Shown one piece after another: positions 24,618 to 32,699 of a stretch of DNA of 33,888 bases. Origin of the DNA: an uncultured Saprospiraceae bacterium (lineage in GTDB: Bacteria; Bacteroidota; Bacteroidia; Chitinophagales; Saprospiraceae). The notes under the pieces were generated by a model. That model was not told the DNA's origin, made no database searches, and worked only from the letters and a program-made list of their open reading frames with translations. Numbering within the stretch: the stretch's first letter is position 1; every line of letters begins with the position of its first letter. The translations under genes were made by a program, and so were the position numbers. The stretch lies in contig CALIHL010000175.1 of NCBI GenBank assembly GCA_938022935.1, positions 1 through 33,888 on the forward strand. Direction: 5' to 3'.

Positions 24618-26243
24618 TTGCCAAATAAGTTCACCTTCCCATTCTATTATGAGCCGCATCAATTAGCTGTGAAAGCATCAGAAGAGCTACAAGCATATCT
24701 AAAGCAGCATGATCACAACCTCAACCAATATGGTCTTGGTAAGGCTAATGAGCCATCATACGGAAAGATGTACGGCGTACTTGTTGTTAAGGATGGGGTT
24801 GGAGATATAGGCTATCTATCTGCATACTCTGGTGAGATATATGAACGATCAGCCCATACTCGGTTTGTACCACCACTACATGATAAATTTGCTCCTGATA
24901 GTTACTTTTTTAAGAATTGCGAACCCCTTAATGAGCTGAATCGAAAGATTGATTCAATCGAGAACGATGAAGAGTATATCAGACTTAAACAACAGATAGA
25001 GCAGTTATCCACAGAGAATGCACAAAAAATCAAAAGCCAAAAGGCTAGAAATAATGAAAGGCGTCGAATAAGAAGGGCTGAGCGACGAGTGAAGCATAAT
25101 ATGCTTAGTCAAGTAGAGCTTGATGGCCTCTTAGCTCATCACAATCAAGAAAGCCTGAACGATAAGTTCATGTATAGAGAGTACAAGATTTATTTGGCGG
25201 AAGCCTTAGATCGAGAGACAAAGAAGATCAAGATGTGGGAGGACAAATTGGAGCGTCTCAAAGAAGAAAGAAGAGAAGGGTCTAATGATTTACAAAACTG
25301 GTTGTTTAAGCAATATGATTTTCTGAATGCCAAGGGTGATACAGCGAATGTATTGGATATATTTAAGCAGAACAATATCCAAGTGCCGCCATCTGGCGCT
25401 GGTGATTGTGCTATGCCTAAGTTGCTTCATTATGCTTATCAGAACAACTTGTTCCCGCTCTGTATGGCTGAGTTTTGGTGGGGGAGATCGCCTTCGTCTC
25501 AAGTAAGAAAACAAGGCGAATACTATCCGTCATGCCGAAGCAAATGTGAACCCATCTTGGGACACATGTTGAAAGGTCTTGCTGTAGCTCCTAATCCTAT
25601 GTTGATCAATCCTGCAGAGGGTAAAGAGATAGAGATATTCTATGAGGATGATGATATCTTGGCCATCAACAAACCATCCGAGTTTCTGTCAGTGCCTGGA
25701 AAGAATATAAATGACTCTGTCTATAGCCGGATGAAAGCAAAGTACCCTGATGCCACCGGGCCTCTGATTGTACATCGCTTGGATATGTCTACTTCCGGTA
25801 TCATGTTGCTCGCAAAAACAAAAGATGCACATAAGAAACTACAGCACCAGTTTATAAAAAGGAAGGTCAATAAATCGTACGTTGCTCTCTTAGATGGCAA
25901 GATCAAAGAAGATAGAGGGAGCATTGAGTTGCCGTTAAGAGTAGATCTTGATCATCGCCCTTGCCAGTTAGTTGATCATGAACATGGTAAGCATGCACTT
26001 ACAAAATGGGAAGTGATCGAGAGACGAGGAGAACAGACCTTGATTAGGTTCTTTCCTGTTACAGGTCGGACGCATCAACTTAGGGTGCATGCTGCTCATC
26101 CCTCAGGATTAAATGCTGCTATATGGGGAGATGATCTATATGGGAAAAAGAAAGATAGACTTTGGCTGCATGCCTTTTCGATTGTCTTCAAACATCCTAC
26201 ATCTGGAAAGCAAATGAAATTTAGAATTTCTCATGAATTCTAA
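24618..26243 (+). CDS. RluA-family RNA pseudouridine synthase with long N-terminal extension
   Basis: Isomerises uridine to pseudouridine in rRNA or tRNA. Residues about 345-541 are the RluA catalytic domain: AINKPSEFLSVPG, catalytic D389 in HRLDMSTSGIML, KSYVALLDG and TGRTHQLRVHAAHP. The first 340 residues are an extension: an FTFPFYYEPHQLA opening, a charged coiled coil (about 110-235), and a Cys-containing block with GDCAMPKLLHYAYQ, AEFWWG and CRSKCEPILGH. This architecture is known in other Bacteroidota and some Gammaproteobacteria. The frame has only TTG at 24618 as a standard start, yet in-frame codons upstream back to about 24570 also look coding, so the true start may be further upstream. 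Target RNA unknown. Confidence 0.88.
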   Translation: MPNKFTFPFYYEPHQLAVKASEELQAYLKQHDHNLNQYGLGKANEPSYGKMYGVLVVKDGVGDIGYLSAYSGEIYERSAHTRFVPPLHDKFAPDSYFFKNCEPLNELNRKIDSIENDEEYIRLKQQIEQLSTENAQKIKSQKARNNERRRIRRAERRVKHNMLSQVELDGLLAHHNQESLNDKFMYREYKIYLAEALDRETKKIKMWEDKLERLKEERREGSNDLQNWLFKQYDFLNAKGDTANVLDIFKQNNIQVPPSGAGDCAMPKLLHYAYQNNLFPLCMAEFWWGRSPSSQVRKQGEYYPSCRSKCEPILGHMLKGLAVAPNPMLINPAEGKEIEIFYEDDDILAINKPSEFLSVPGKNINDSVYSRMKAKYPDATGPLIVHRLDMSTSGIMLLAKTKDAHKKLQHQFIKRKVNKSYVALLDGKIKEDRGSIELPLRVDLDHRPCQLVDHEHGKHALTKWEVIERRGEQTLIRFFPVTGRTHQLRVHAAHPSGLNAAIWGDDLYGKKKDRLWLHAFSIVFKHPTSGKQMKFRISHEF

Positions 26244-26276
26244 AGACAATAGGTTTTCCAGATTGAAGAAAGTTAA

Positions 26277-27050
26277 TTAAAACTCTACGCCAATCAAGAA
26301 GGAAGGATAGATGAATTCCTTGCGATAGGATGTCGTCACTGCTCCATTCCAATTAGTGAATATCTCGCCAGTCACATGCTGGTAACCAACGCCTAACTTA
26401 AAGAATAGACCTACGGTGTTGCTAAGGCCCCATTGCCTTCCGATATTGAAAGCTGTGTTGACTCCTCCGTTATAATCATGAGCATAGTCTTGGAAACTTT
26501 CTCCCGCTTGAGCAAAACCATAACCTATAGTGCCGTCGAAAAACCACCTGTTAGATTTTGTGCTTAAAAAGTACTTGGCGTAAAGGCCTGCTGTTATAAA
26601 GTCACTATCGCCCCAGGCAAAGTTAGATGTAAAAGTGTGCCCTTGCATACCGATCTCAATCCCTAGATTGAGACGATCGTTCAGCCTCTTTCCAACAACA
26701 AGTCCCAATCTTATCTCATCAAAGTTTCCCCTTCCTTCTTCAAGTAAACCAATGCTTGCTGTGGCGAATATTCCTTTGTCTTTTATCTTAATAGGATTGG
26801 CTCTGTACTTCTGGACGTTTACTTTTTCTCCTATTCCAAGGATTAGCTTGTACCCGATTTCAAGCGTATCCATTGTCGCAGTTGATAGCTTTATGAAGTA
26901 GTTATTGTCTTCTATAATTACACCAACAAGTGTGCTTCCATCTTTTAAATGAATCTTTGATATCTCTTTGGATTCTTGCGCTATGGCAGGTGCAGATATA
27001 GCAATTGCAATAACTGCCAAAAGGAATTTGATATATAGTCTCGTGTTCAC
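26277..27050 (-). CDS. Exported beta-barrel outer-membrane protein
   Basis: A 257-residue protein with signal peptide MNTRLYIKFLLAVIAIAISAPAIA, then a short all-beta domain (IHLKDGSTLVGVIIEDNNYFIKLS) and a predicted eight-stranded barrel rich in alternating aromatic/glycine strands, ending in the outer-membrane-type terminal strand FIYPSFLIGVEF. The start is GTG at 27050, whose first base is also the last base of the upstream stop (TAGTG), so translation is probably coupled. It is cotranscribed with the LVIVD lipoprotein gene. Specific function unknown; the two may form an envelope complex. Confidence 0.8.
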   Translation of the reverse strand: MNTRLYIKFLLAVIAIAISAPAIAQESKEISKIHLKDGSTLVGVIIEDNNYFIKLSTATMDTLEIGYKLILGIGEKVNVQKYRANPIKIKDKGIFATASIGLLEEGRGNFDEIRLGLVVGKRLNDRLNLGIEIGMQGHTFTSNFAWGDSDFITAGLYAKYFLSTKSNRWFFDGTIGYGFAQAGESFQDYAHDYNGGVNTAFNIGRQWGLSNTVGLFFKLGVGYQHVTGEIFTNWNGAVTTSYRKEFIYPSFLIGVEF

Positions 27051-28297
27051 TAGTAGGTGATACTACTCAACAAATTATAATCTTGACCTTCAGTGGCGTA
27101 TTGAGAGATTCCGTTAGGATTAGCAAATAGTAGGATGTTACTATCAGTCGGATGAACTATGATGTCGTAAGTTTCAATGCTTCGGTTGGTCTCAATCAAT
27201 CTTAGATTGTCCCGTTCACTTGCATCAAATATTTTAAATCCATTGATTCCTTCTCCTACATAAAGTTTGTCTTCATGTAAGGTCATGCCATAAGGGCTAT
27301 CCATTGCTATTTCTTGTATTAAAGAAGGGGTGTTAAGAATGGCGATATTCACTACTGAGATATTGTTCTCATCACCAGGGCATTCGTCACCTGATCTTAA
27401 TGTAACATATGCAACGTTCTGATCAGTTGGAAGCACTGGATCGCAACCGGTAGCATGAAAAAATTCACCCCTAAGAGAAACCCTATTATCTTCTTGGATT
27501 CTGAATATCTGCATCCCATTATTACTACCTAAAAATAAATGACCGTCAGCAGGATATATAGTTTCTAATGCCCAGCCAATGGATTGAGGCCAAGTTGCTT
27601 CTGATAAGTTTTCGTTGTCTTCAAGGGTGTAGATATTGGTTTTGTCTATTATAAAAATGAGGTCATCCATTTTTGCGATTCTATTGGCAGTTCCAAGGCT
27701 TCCGTTACTATTAGAGACAAACGCAGTTGGTATAGCAGAATCATCAATCCTCTGACTATTCCAGTCAAAGTATATGCTTTTATTGTTTTGAATATGGTCA
27801 CTACAAGAAAGTTGCTCGGTGACAATCTCTTCGTTAAAACCAACTAGGATTTGTCCCCTATCGTTAGAGAATTGAGGCCTAATGGCATTTTCTAACCTAG
27901 ATACGACTGTAGCTTGAAGAGGAGAGGATATATCGATCTTTAACATATCGTAGTAGCTGTCCGCATAGATGATGTTGTTTTCAACAAACATCTCATTGTT
28001 GCCAGGGATAGTTAAAAAGTTGATCGCTATAGGATTCTTGGGATCGCTGTTGTCATAGACGTGAATGCCCTTCATTCTTTCGCTAATTAGTATCAGATCA
28101 TTTGATAGATAGATCTTATTTGCACTTTCAAGTTGTTTGGGGCTTTCATTTAAGTTGTCAATTCTGAAGTCGTTAAGATCTGCATAGATAGCAGTAGCCT
28201 TTGTATAAGTGACTTCTTGTTCGCAGAGCTGGTCAGAGCATGAAATGAAGAAGGATAGAGAAAAGACAAGGCTGATAATAAATAGATGCTTTTTCAT
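27050..28297 (-). CDS. LVIVD-repeat beta-propeller lipoprotein
   Basis: Start taken at the ATG at 28297 (415 residues) because it opens a lipoprotein signal, MKKHLFIISLVFSLSFFISC with C20 as the lipid-attachment site; the longer frame to 28360 places a second hydrophobic stretch in front. The mature part shows LVIVD-like repeats typical of surface propellers: MKGIHVYDNSDPKNP, MLKIDISSPLQ, MQIFRIQE, ISVVNIAILNTPS and INGFKIFDASE. Roughly six to seven such units fit a propeller. Cys pairs in the mature region (for example GCDPV and DECPG) suit an oxidising periplasm or surface. It overlaps the next gene by 1 nt. Ligand unknown. Confidence 0.82.
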   Translation of the reverse strand: MKKHLFIISLVFSLSFFISCSDQLCEQEVTYTKATAIYADLNDFRIDNLNESPKQLESANKIYLSNDLILISERMKGIHVYDNSDPKNPIAINFLTIPGNNEMFVENNIIYADSYYDMLKIDISSPLQATVVSRLENAIRPQFSNDRGQILVGFNEEIVTEQLSCSDHIQNNKSIYFDWNSQRIDDSAIPTAFVSNSNGSLGTANRIAKMDDLIFIIDKTNIYTLEDNENLSEATWPQSIGWALETIYPADGHLFLGSNNGMQIFRIQEDNRVSLRGEFFHATGCDPVLPTDQNVAYVTLRSGDECPGDENNISVVNIAILNTPSLIQEIAMDSPYGMTLHEDKLYVGEGINGFKIFDASERDNLRLIETNRSIETYDIIVHPTDSNILLFANPNGISQYATEGQDYNLLSSITY

Positions 28298-28560
28298 TTG
28301 CTTATTTTCAGTAAGTGAAAGGAAGAAAATCATGAATAGGAACAGTGAATTCCACATCATTGGGTATTAAACACATTGACTGGCCCTGATATTGTTATCA
28401 GATTATTTTCGTCCGTCGTTCTCAAATAAGCTTTTTTTCAATGCCGTTTTTGATCATAGGGCGAGTCACTTTTAATACCTACTCTTAGAACGCTAAGTAT
28501 TAGATATTGTGCCAAGTGTTTTGATATATTTAACACTTTAGAGCGTACGTAGTTCTGGTC

Positions 28561-30588
28561 TTATCTGTTGATGATATCTCCCTTTATTCTATTGGGATAT
28601 CTGAGTAAATCGAAAAAGTCCTTAAAGAAACGTCTCGATTGCTTTTGCTCTCTTTCGCCTAAGTAGTCAGCTTGGTCAACCACTGCATAGACTTCCTTTT
28701 CTATTGATAAGTAGTATTTGATAATCGCATTGAACTCTCCTTCACTAACTTTGTAAGGCATAAAGTACCTTTCTTTTACATCTTCTATAGGTAAAGATTC
28801 GTGGGGCACTGCATAGTGTTGATCTACATACCCAGAATAGTCAAAGTCGTAGGGTAGTGCAATCAGCTTATCCTCTTCCGGGAGCTTAACTAACTCGACA
28901 TTATGTTTTGAAGCGATGTCCCAGTCAGTGTTGCAGATCATGTATTGAAAAAAGAGCATCTTTAAAAATGATGACCTGTCTAAACTGCTGGCTCTTATTT
29001 TACCATTTTCTAACACCCTTGCGTTTTTTCTGAGGGCATACTCTTCTTCGTCTTCTACTAAAAAACCAGTAAAGTTATTCTTTTCTTCTCCTTCATAATT
29101 AATAGTTATGTCCAGTAGTTTAGCCCGTAGACCATTGGTACCTATGACATTGTAGAGCTCATATAAAAAAAATTCCTTGTATAATTTGAGTTGTGCATCT
29201 TTTTGAGTGCTACAAGGAAATACTAGTTTTAACTTGTCGTTTTTTACAAACCCTAAAGAGTCCAAATAGGATTTAGAAAAATCAAACTTCACGGGAGGAT
29301 AGCGGCACACTTTTTTTCTAATGTTACCTCTTGCTCTTGCTCGTCCTTCTAAAGTAAGAATAGATGAGTCCGGTCTTACTACCATAAGGTTAGCTGGTTG
29401 ATATTCTTCTTTGCTACTTGTTCTGATGAGATTTCTTATGTCAGTCTCTATTGTGATATTTGCTCTTTCAGGCAAGTGGTAGAGATAGTTGTAAAGACTC
29501 ACAATAGCTTTGTCATATGGTCCTTGGATCCGTTTCTTTTTTCCTTTGGTATCAGCTACATAATATCTCTTGTTTTTAATCTTTAGACCTTGTGCATCAA
29601 GACCCAACTTTATACTACAATCCACAGCGATCACTTTTCCTTCATAAAGAGAGGATATAGTCTTAAGAGATGTGTGGCCAACTATGATTGCTGATTGATT
29701 GAGCTTGTCAAGAATCATATCCATATCAGCTTGACGTACAGCGGTCGAGTCAAAATATCCTCGATACCACAAGGGGCCTTCTGTCAACGAAAGCAGACTC
29801 AATTCTTCATTCTGCGTGTTCAGGTCTTTTCTAATCAGATGATCTACAAACGTTTGATTGACTTGATCTATGGATTGATTTAATCCAAGGAAGGCAGTTG
29901 AGATGCCGCCATGGACAAAGAGATTCTTATTTATAGATAAGAGAACAGGATGAGAAGAAAGCCAATCACCCAGTATGCTACCTTTTCTGAAAAACTGATC
30001 ATAACGAGTCTTGAAAAGTGCAGATGTGTAGTAATACTTCTTGTGCAGGTATCTCAAGTCATTGTTGAGGACCATTACTTCATGATTGCCGAGCATGACA
30101 TGTACCATGCCACCTGCATCTTCTGCTTGCTGTTGTAGGTCATATAGGAACCATAACAGCTCAATGACCCCATCACCGCGATCGAAGTTATCCCCAACGA
30201 TAACAAGATGACCGCTGTCATAGGTCCACTTCCCGTCCTCGTCTGTTATTTTATTTGCTTTAAGCAAAGATCTGAACAAATCATACTGACCATGTATATC
30301 GCTAACCGCAAATACTTCATCTACATCAGTATATGTAGCAGAAGCCAAAGCTGCAGGCCTAAGTTTTTGTAGATCAACCTTCGGAAGAGCATCAACATCG
30401 AAGAAGGTTGCTGAGCTTCTTAATAGCATAGTATCGTAAGCCGCTCCCTTGGCGACCCATTGTATCAACAAGCTATCTTCTTCTTGATATATGTAGGGGC
30501 CGTCATAATAGCTCTGCTTTTGTCCTGAGACAGCTACTGTAAAGAGCATGGCCCAACATATCAAAACTACTCTTCTTAGTAAATGCAT
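28561..30588 (-). CDS. Secreted SLP-type PPP phosphatase fused to a CotH-like kinase domain
   Basis: From ATG at 30588, 675 residues with signal peptide MHLLRRVVLICWAMLFTVAVSG. Residues about 90-345 are a PPP-family metallophosphatase of the Shewanella-like type: D97/H99 in VSDIHG, D133 in GDNFDRG, N168-H169-E170 in GNHE, the downstream NNDLRYLHKKYY block, HGG at 226-228 and GHT at 304-306. All metal ligands are present. Residues about 410-675 resemble CotH-type spore-coat kinases as seen in Bacteroidota: RARARGNIRKKV, PPVKFDF, FFQYMICNTDWDIASKHN (550-563) and PYDFDYSG (579-586). The Asp/Asn residues expected for kinase metal binding are kept. Phosphatase assignment is firm; the kinase-like domain is from motif recognition. 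Confidence 0.82.
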   Translation of the reverse strand: MHLLRRVVLICWAMLFTVAVSGQKQSYYDGPYIYQEEDSLLIQWVAKGAAYDTMLLRSSATFFDVDALPKVDLQKLRPAALASATYTDVDEVFAVSDIHGQYDLFRSLLKANKITDEDGKWTYDSGHLVIVGDNFDRGDGVIELLWFLYDLQQQAEDAGGMVHVMLGNHEVMVLNNDLRYLHKKYYYTSALFKTRYDQFFRKGSILGDWLSSHPVLLSINKNLFVHGGISTAFLGLNQSIDQVNQTFVDHLIRKDLNTQNEELSLLSLTEGPLWYRGYFDSTAVRQADMDMILDKLNQSAIIVGHTSLKTISSLYEGKVIAVDCSIKLGLDAQGLKIKNKRYYVADTKGKKKRIQGPYDKAIVSLYNYLYHLPERANITIETDIRNLIRTSSKEEYQPANLMVVRPDSSILTLEGRARARGNIRKKVCRYPPVKFDFSKSYLDSLGFVKNDKLKLVFPCSTQKDAQLKLYKEFFLYELYNVIGTNGLRAKLLDITINYEGEEKNNFTGFLVEDEEEYALRKNARVLENGKIRASSLDRSSFLKMLFFQYMICNTDWDIASKHNVELVKLPEEDKLIALPYDFDYSGYVDQHYAVPHESLPIEDVKERYFMPYKVSEGEFNAIIKYYLSIEKEVYAVVDQADYLGEREQKQSRRFFKDFFDLLRYPNRIKGDIINR

Positions 30589-30844
30589 AAAACGACTTCT
30601 TCCTTTGGTCAATATTAAGATAACAAGGTAATTCAAACTTAATTGAAATGCATGATATCACTTTTAGGATGACGGGTTGTTTATAAGGGAATCGTTAAGA
30701 TCATGTTATATTTATATAACCTAAAGAAGAACATGTTATTTAATCTCTTTCTAAGACCAGTCCAGTTGCAATTTATCCTGATTCATTCTTGCCCATAACT
30801 ATTATGAATGAACAGAAGGCTTATCTTGTTTTAAAATAGCAATA

Positions 30845-31432
30845 ATGAAAAGACTTTCACTCGCAGTAACGATGATCTTTAGCTCTTTACTAATGTTCGG
30901 TCAGGCCCCTTCTTATGTAGATTTTGAATGGGATGTATTTAGATTTGGATATGCCGTGCCTTTGGATGGGGATGTAGATGGAGGGTTAGCATTTGGAGGA
31001 GAGTTGCGATACAATGCCACTGACAATTTTTCAATAGGAATAGGCGGCGATGGAGCTATATTTGGCGGTGATTTTGGAGCAGCTAATACAGATTTTGGTA
31101 TCACAGGGGCTTCGTTACTTTTAGGCGATTACTACTTTAGTAATACTTCAGGGCAAAGAGGCTTTGCGGGTATAGGCTTAGGATTGTTTTCTACAGGCAC
31201 TGTCACAGTTACTAACAACAATGTTGAAGAGGTAATAAAAGGTACGACTGGTTTTGGCTTAGCGCCAAGAATCGGTTATGAGTTCAACCATGTTAGATTG
31301 CAAGGTCAGTACAATTTGACGTTAAAAGAAGGTCAGTCAAATTACTTTGGTGTTACTGTCGCGCTTACATTATGGGGTGGTTATAATGGAGGTTCTTCAA
31401 GCAGAAGCTCTACACGCGAAACGCTGGATTAA
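30845..31432 (+). CDS. Small outer-membrane beta-barrel protein
   Basis: A 195-residue exported protein: signal peptide MKRLSLAVTMIFSSLLMFG, then alternating amphipathic strands with many glycines (FGGELRYNATDNFSIGIGGDGAIF, split as FGGELRYNAT and FSIGIGGDGA), LAPRIGYEFNHVRLQGQYNL and a final strand YFGVTVALTLWG. This is the pattern of an OmpX/OmpW-like or porin-family barrel of about eight strands; the short serine-rich tail after the last strand is atypical. Function unknown. Transcribed alone; directly downstream lies the antisense remnant of an iron-sulfur gene. Confidence 0.8.
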   Translation: MKRLSLAVTMIFSSLLMFGQAPSYVDFEWDVFRFGYAVPLDGDVDGGLAFGGELRYNATDNFSIGIGGDGAIFGGDFGAANTDFGITGASLLLGDYYFSNTSGQRGFAGIGLGLFSTGTVTVTNNNVEEVIKGTTGFGLAPRIGYEFNHVRLQGQYNLTLKEGQSNYFGVTVALTLWGGYNGGSSSRSSTRETLD

Positions 31433-31437
31433 GCCAT

Positions 31438-31584
31438 TTAGATTCTCTTTGGCCACCAAAGATCACTGGTCTTGCGTGCACCCAGCTTTAGCCATATATC
31501 GAGTTTTAACATCAACTTTCTAAGCGGGCTATTAGCCAGCTTGATAGCTAATCGATTGTTACATTGATTGTAGTCCTTGTTGTA
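31438..31584 (-). pseudogene. Truncated 3'-end copy of the iron-sulfur protein gene
   Basis: The 147 bp align without gaps to 33523-33669, the 3' end of the iron-sulfur gene, with about 124 identical bases (my hand count). In the same orientation it encodes a 48-residue C-terminal segment, 41 of 48 identical, including KLANSPLRKLMLKLDIWLK and ending PKRI plus stop. Homology stops abruptly at 31584 and no upstream Fe-S motifs exist; an in-frame stop lies at about 31606. Many of the base differences are synonymous. The remaining sequence from 31585 to 31742 shows no gene and no recognisable element. Confidence 0.8.
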
Positions 31585-31742
31585 ACTAAGTTCATGTCCT
31601 TGGACTTAATTCGTGTTATGAGAATATACCACTCGCTCATCCTGCCCCACCGTTAACACAATCGACACTACCGTTCACTAAACAGCCTGGTCTATTATCG
31701 GAGCGACCAATAACTTCGGACTTCAACAATGAATTTCGAGAT

Positions 31743-32699
31743 ATGAAACCTATAGCGTTATTTCTTTTATTCTTTAGCTGTACGTTGATATTATTCGGAC
31801 AGTCACAACCTGGTCTTCATGTGGATGAAAATCACATGGTTCTTTTTGGTCAAGACTCTACAAGTAATGGATTGAAATTAATGTGGCAACCAACCAAAGG
31901 TTCTCTTAGGGTTGGGAACATGACATCTGCATGGAGTTATAACAATATTGGAAATGTATCAACTGCCTTTGGCTCAGGTACACAAGCATCAGGCAATTAT
32001 AGTTTAGCAGCTGGGTTAGGCACAGAGGCAAACTCATATGCTGAGGTGTCAATTGGAAGATATGCTCTCTTTGGAGGGGCGAAGACTGTATGGGATGATA
32101 CAGGAGCCGATGTTGTTTTTGAAATAGGCAATGGGCCGGGCCCATCACATAGGCGAAATATGCTCACAGTCCAAAAGTCTGGTAATGTCAAAATAGGAGA
32201 CATGACGAATGGAGCAGAAGTAATAGAAGAGAAACTTGTTGTGGATGGAGGCATTGTATTGTCTGATGCAATTGATGATACACCTAAAGAAGGTACTATA
32301 CGTTGGAACAAGGATAAAGAGGATTTTGAAGGATGGAATGGAGATGAGTGGCTTTCACTTACTAAATCAAAAAATAAATGGGGCGGAATTTCTGCATCTA
32401 ATGAAGATGGAAAGTTTGAGAATGATGTTACTTGGGAAAATTTAGGTAGTTCTATAGATGTCTCTAATGACTATGCAGTGGTTGGAGCACCAGATAGGGG
32501 TGGTTTCGCTTCAGGTAGAGCTTTTGTTTTCAAAAGATATCAAAATTCTTGGAGTGTGGATGGAATTTTAGAGGCAGACGATGGTTCATCGCAGGACTTT
32601 TTTGGTGAAGCCGTTAGTATATCTGGTGACTATATTTTCGTTGGAGCTCCAGGAGATGTTGGGGGGAGTGTTTTTTTTTTTTTTAAAATCTGGTTTTAA
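31743..32699 (+). CDS. FG-GAP propeller protein, 5' part (frame broken at poly-T)
   Basis: Signal peptide MKPIALFLLFFSCTLILFGQ, then a phage-fibre/YadA-head-like region (about 50-110) with STAFGSGTQASGNYSLAAG-type repeats, a segment typical of tail-fibre-like Bacteroidota proteins (FEIGNGPGPSHRRNMLTVQ then SGNVKIGD), and the first FG-GAP blades: LGSSIDVSNDYAVVGAP and then VSISGDYIFVGAPGD. At a run of 14 T the frame runs into KIWF and a stop, 318 residues in all. The continuation is in the next frame (from 32683). A tract of 13 T would give one unbroken protein of about 590 residues. Probably surface-exposed or secreted; ligand unknown. Confidence 0.75.
   Translation: MKPIALFLLFFSCTLILFGQSQPGLHVDENHMVLFGQDSTSNGLKLMWQPTKGSLRVGNMTSAWSYNNIGNVSTAFGSGTQASGNYSLAAGLGTEANSYAEVSIGRYALFGGAKTVWDDTGADVVFEIGNGPGPSHRRNMLTVQKSGNVKIGDMTNGAEVIEEKLVVDGGIVLSDAIDDTPKEGTIRWNKDKEDFEGWNGDEWLSLTKSKNKWGGISASNEDGKFENDVTWENLGSSIDVSNDYAVVGAPDRGGFASGRAFVFKRYQNSWSVDGILEADDGSSQDFFGEAVSISGDYIFVGAPGDVGGSVFFFFKIWF

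Noticed and set aside
31585-31742. Searched for an integrase, IS end or tRNA beside the direct repeat
   Set aside because: No open frame, inverted terminal repeat or cloverleaf could be seen; mobile-element status is therefore not claimed.
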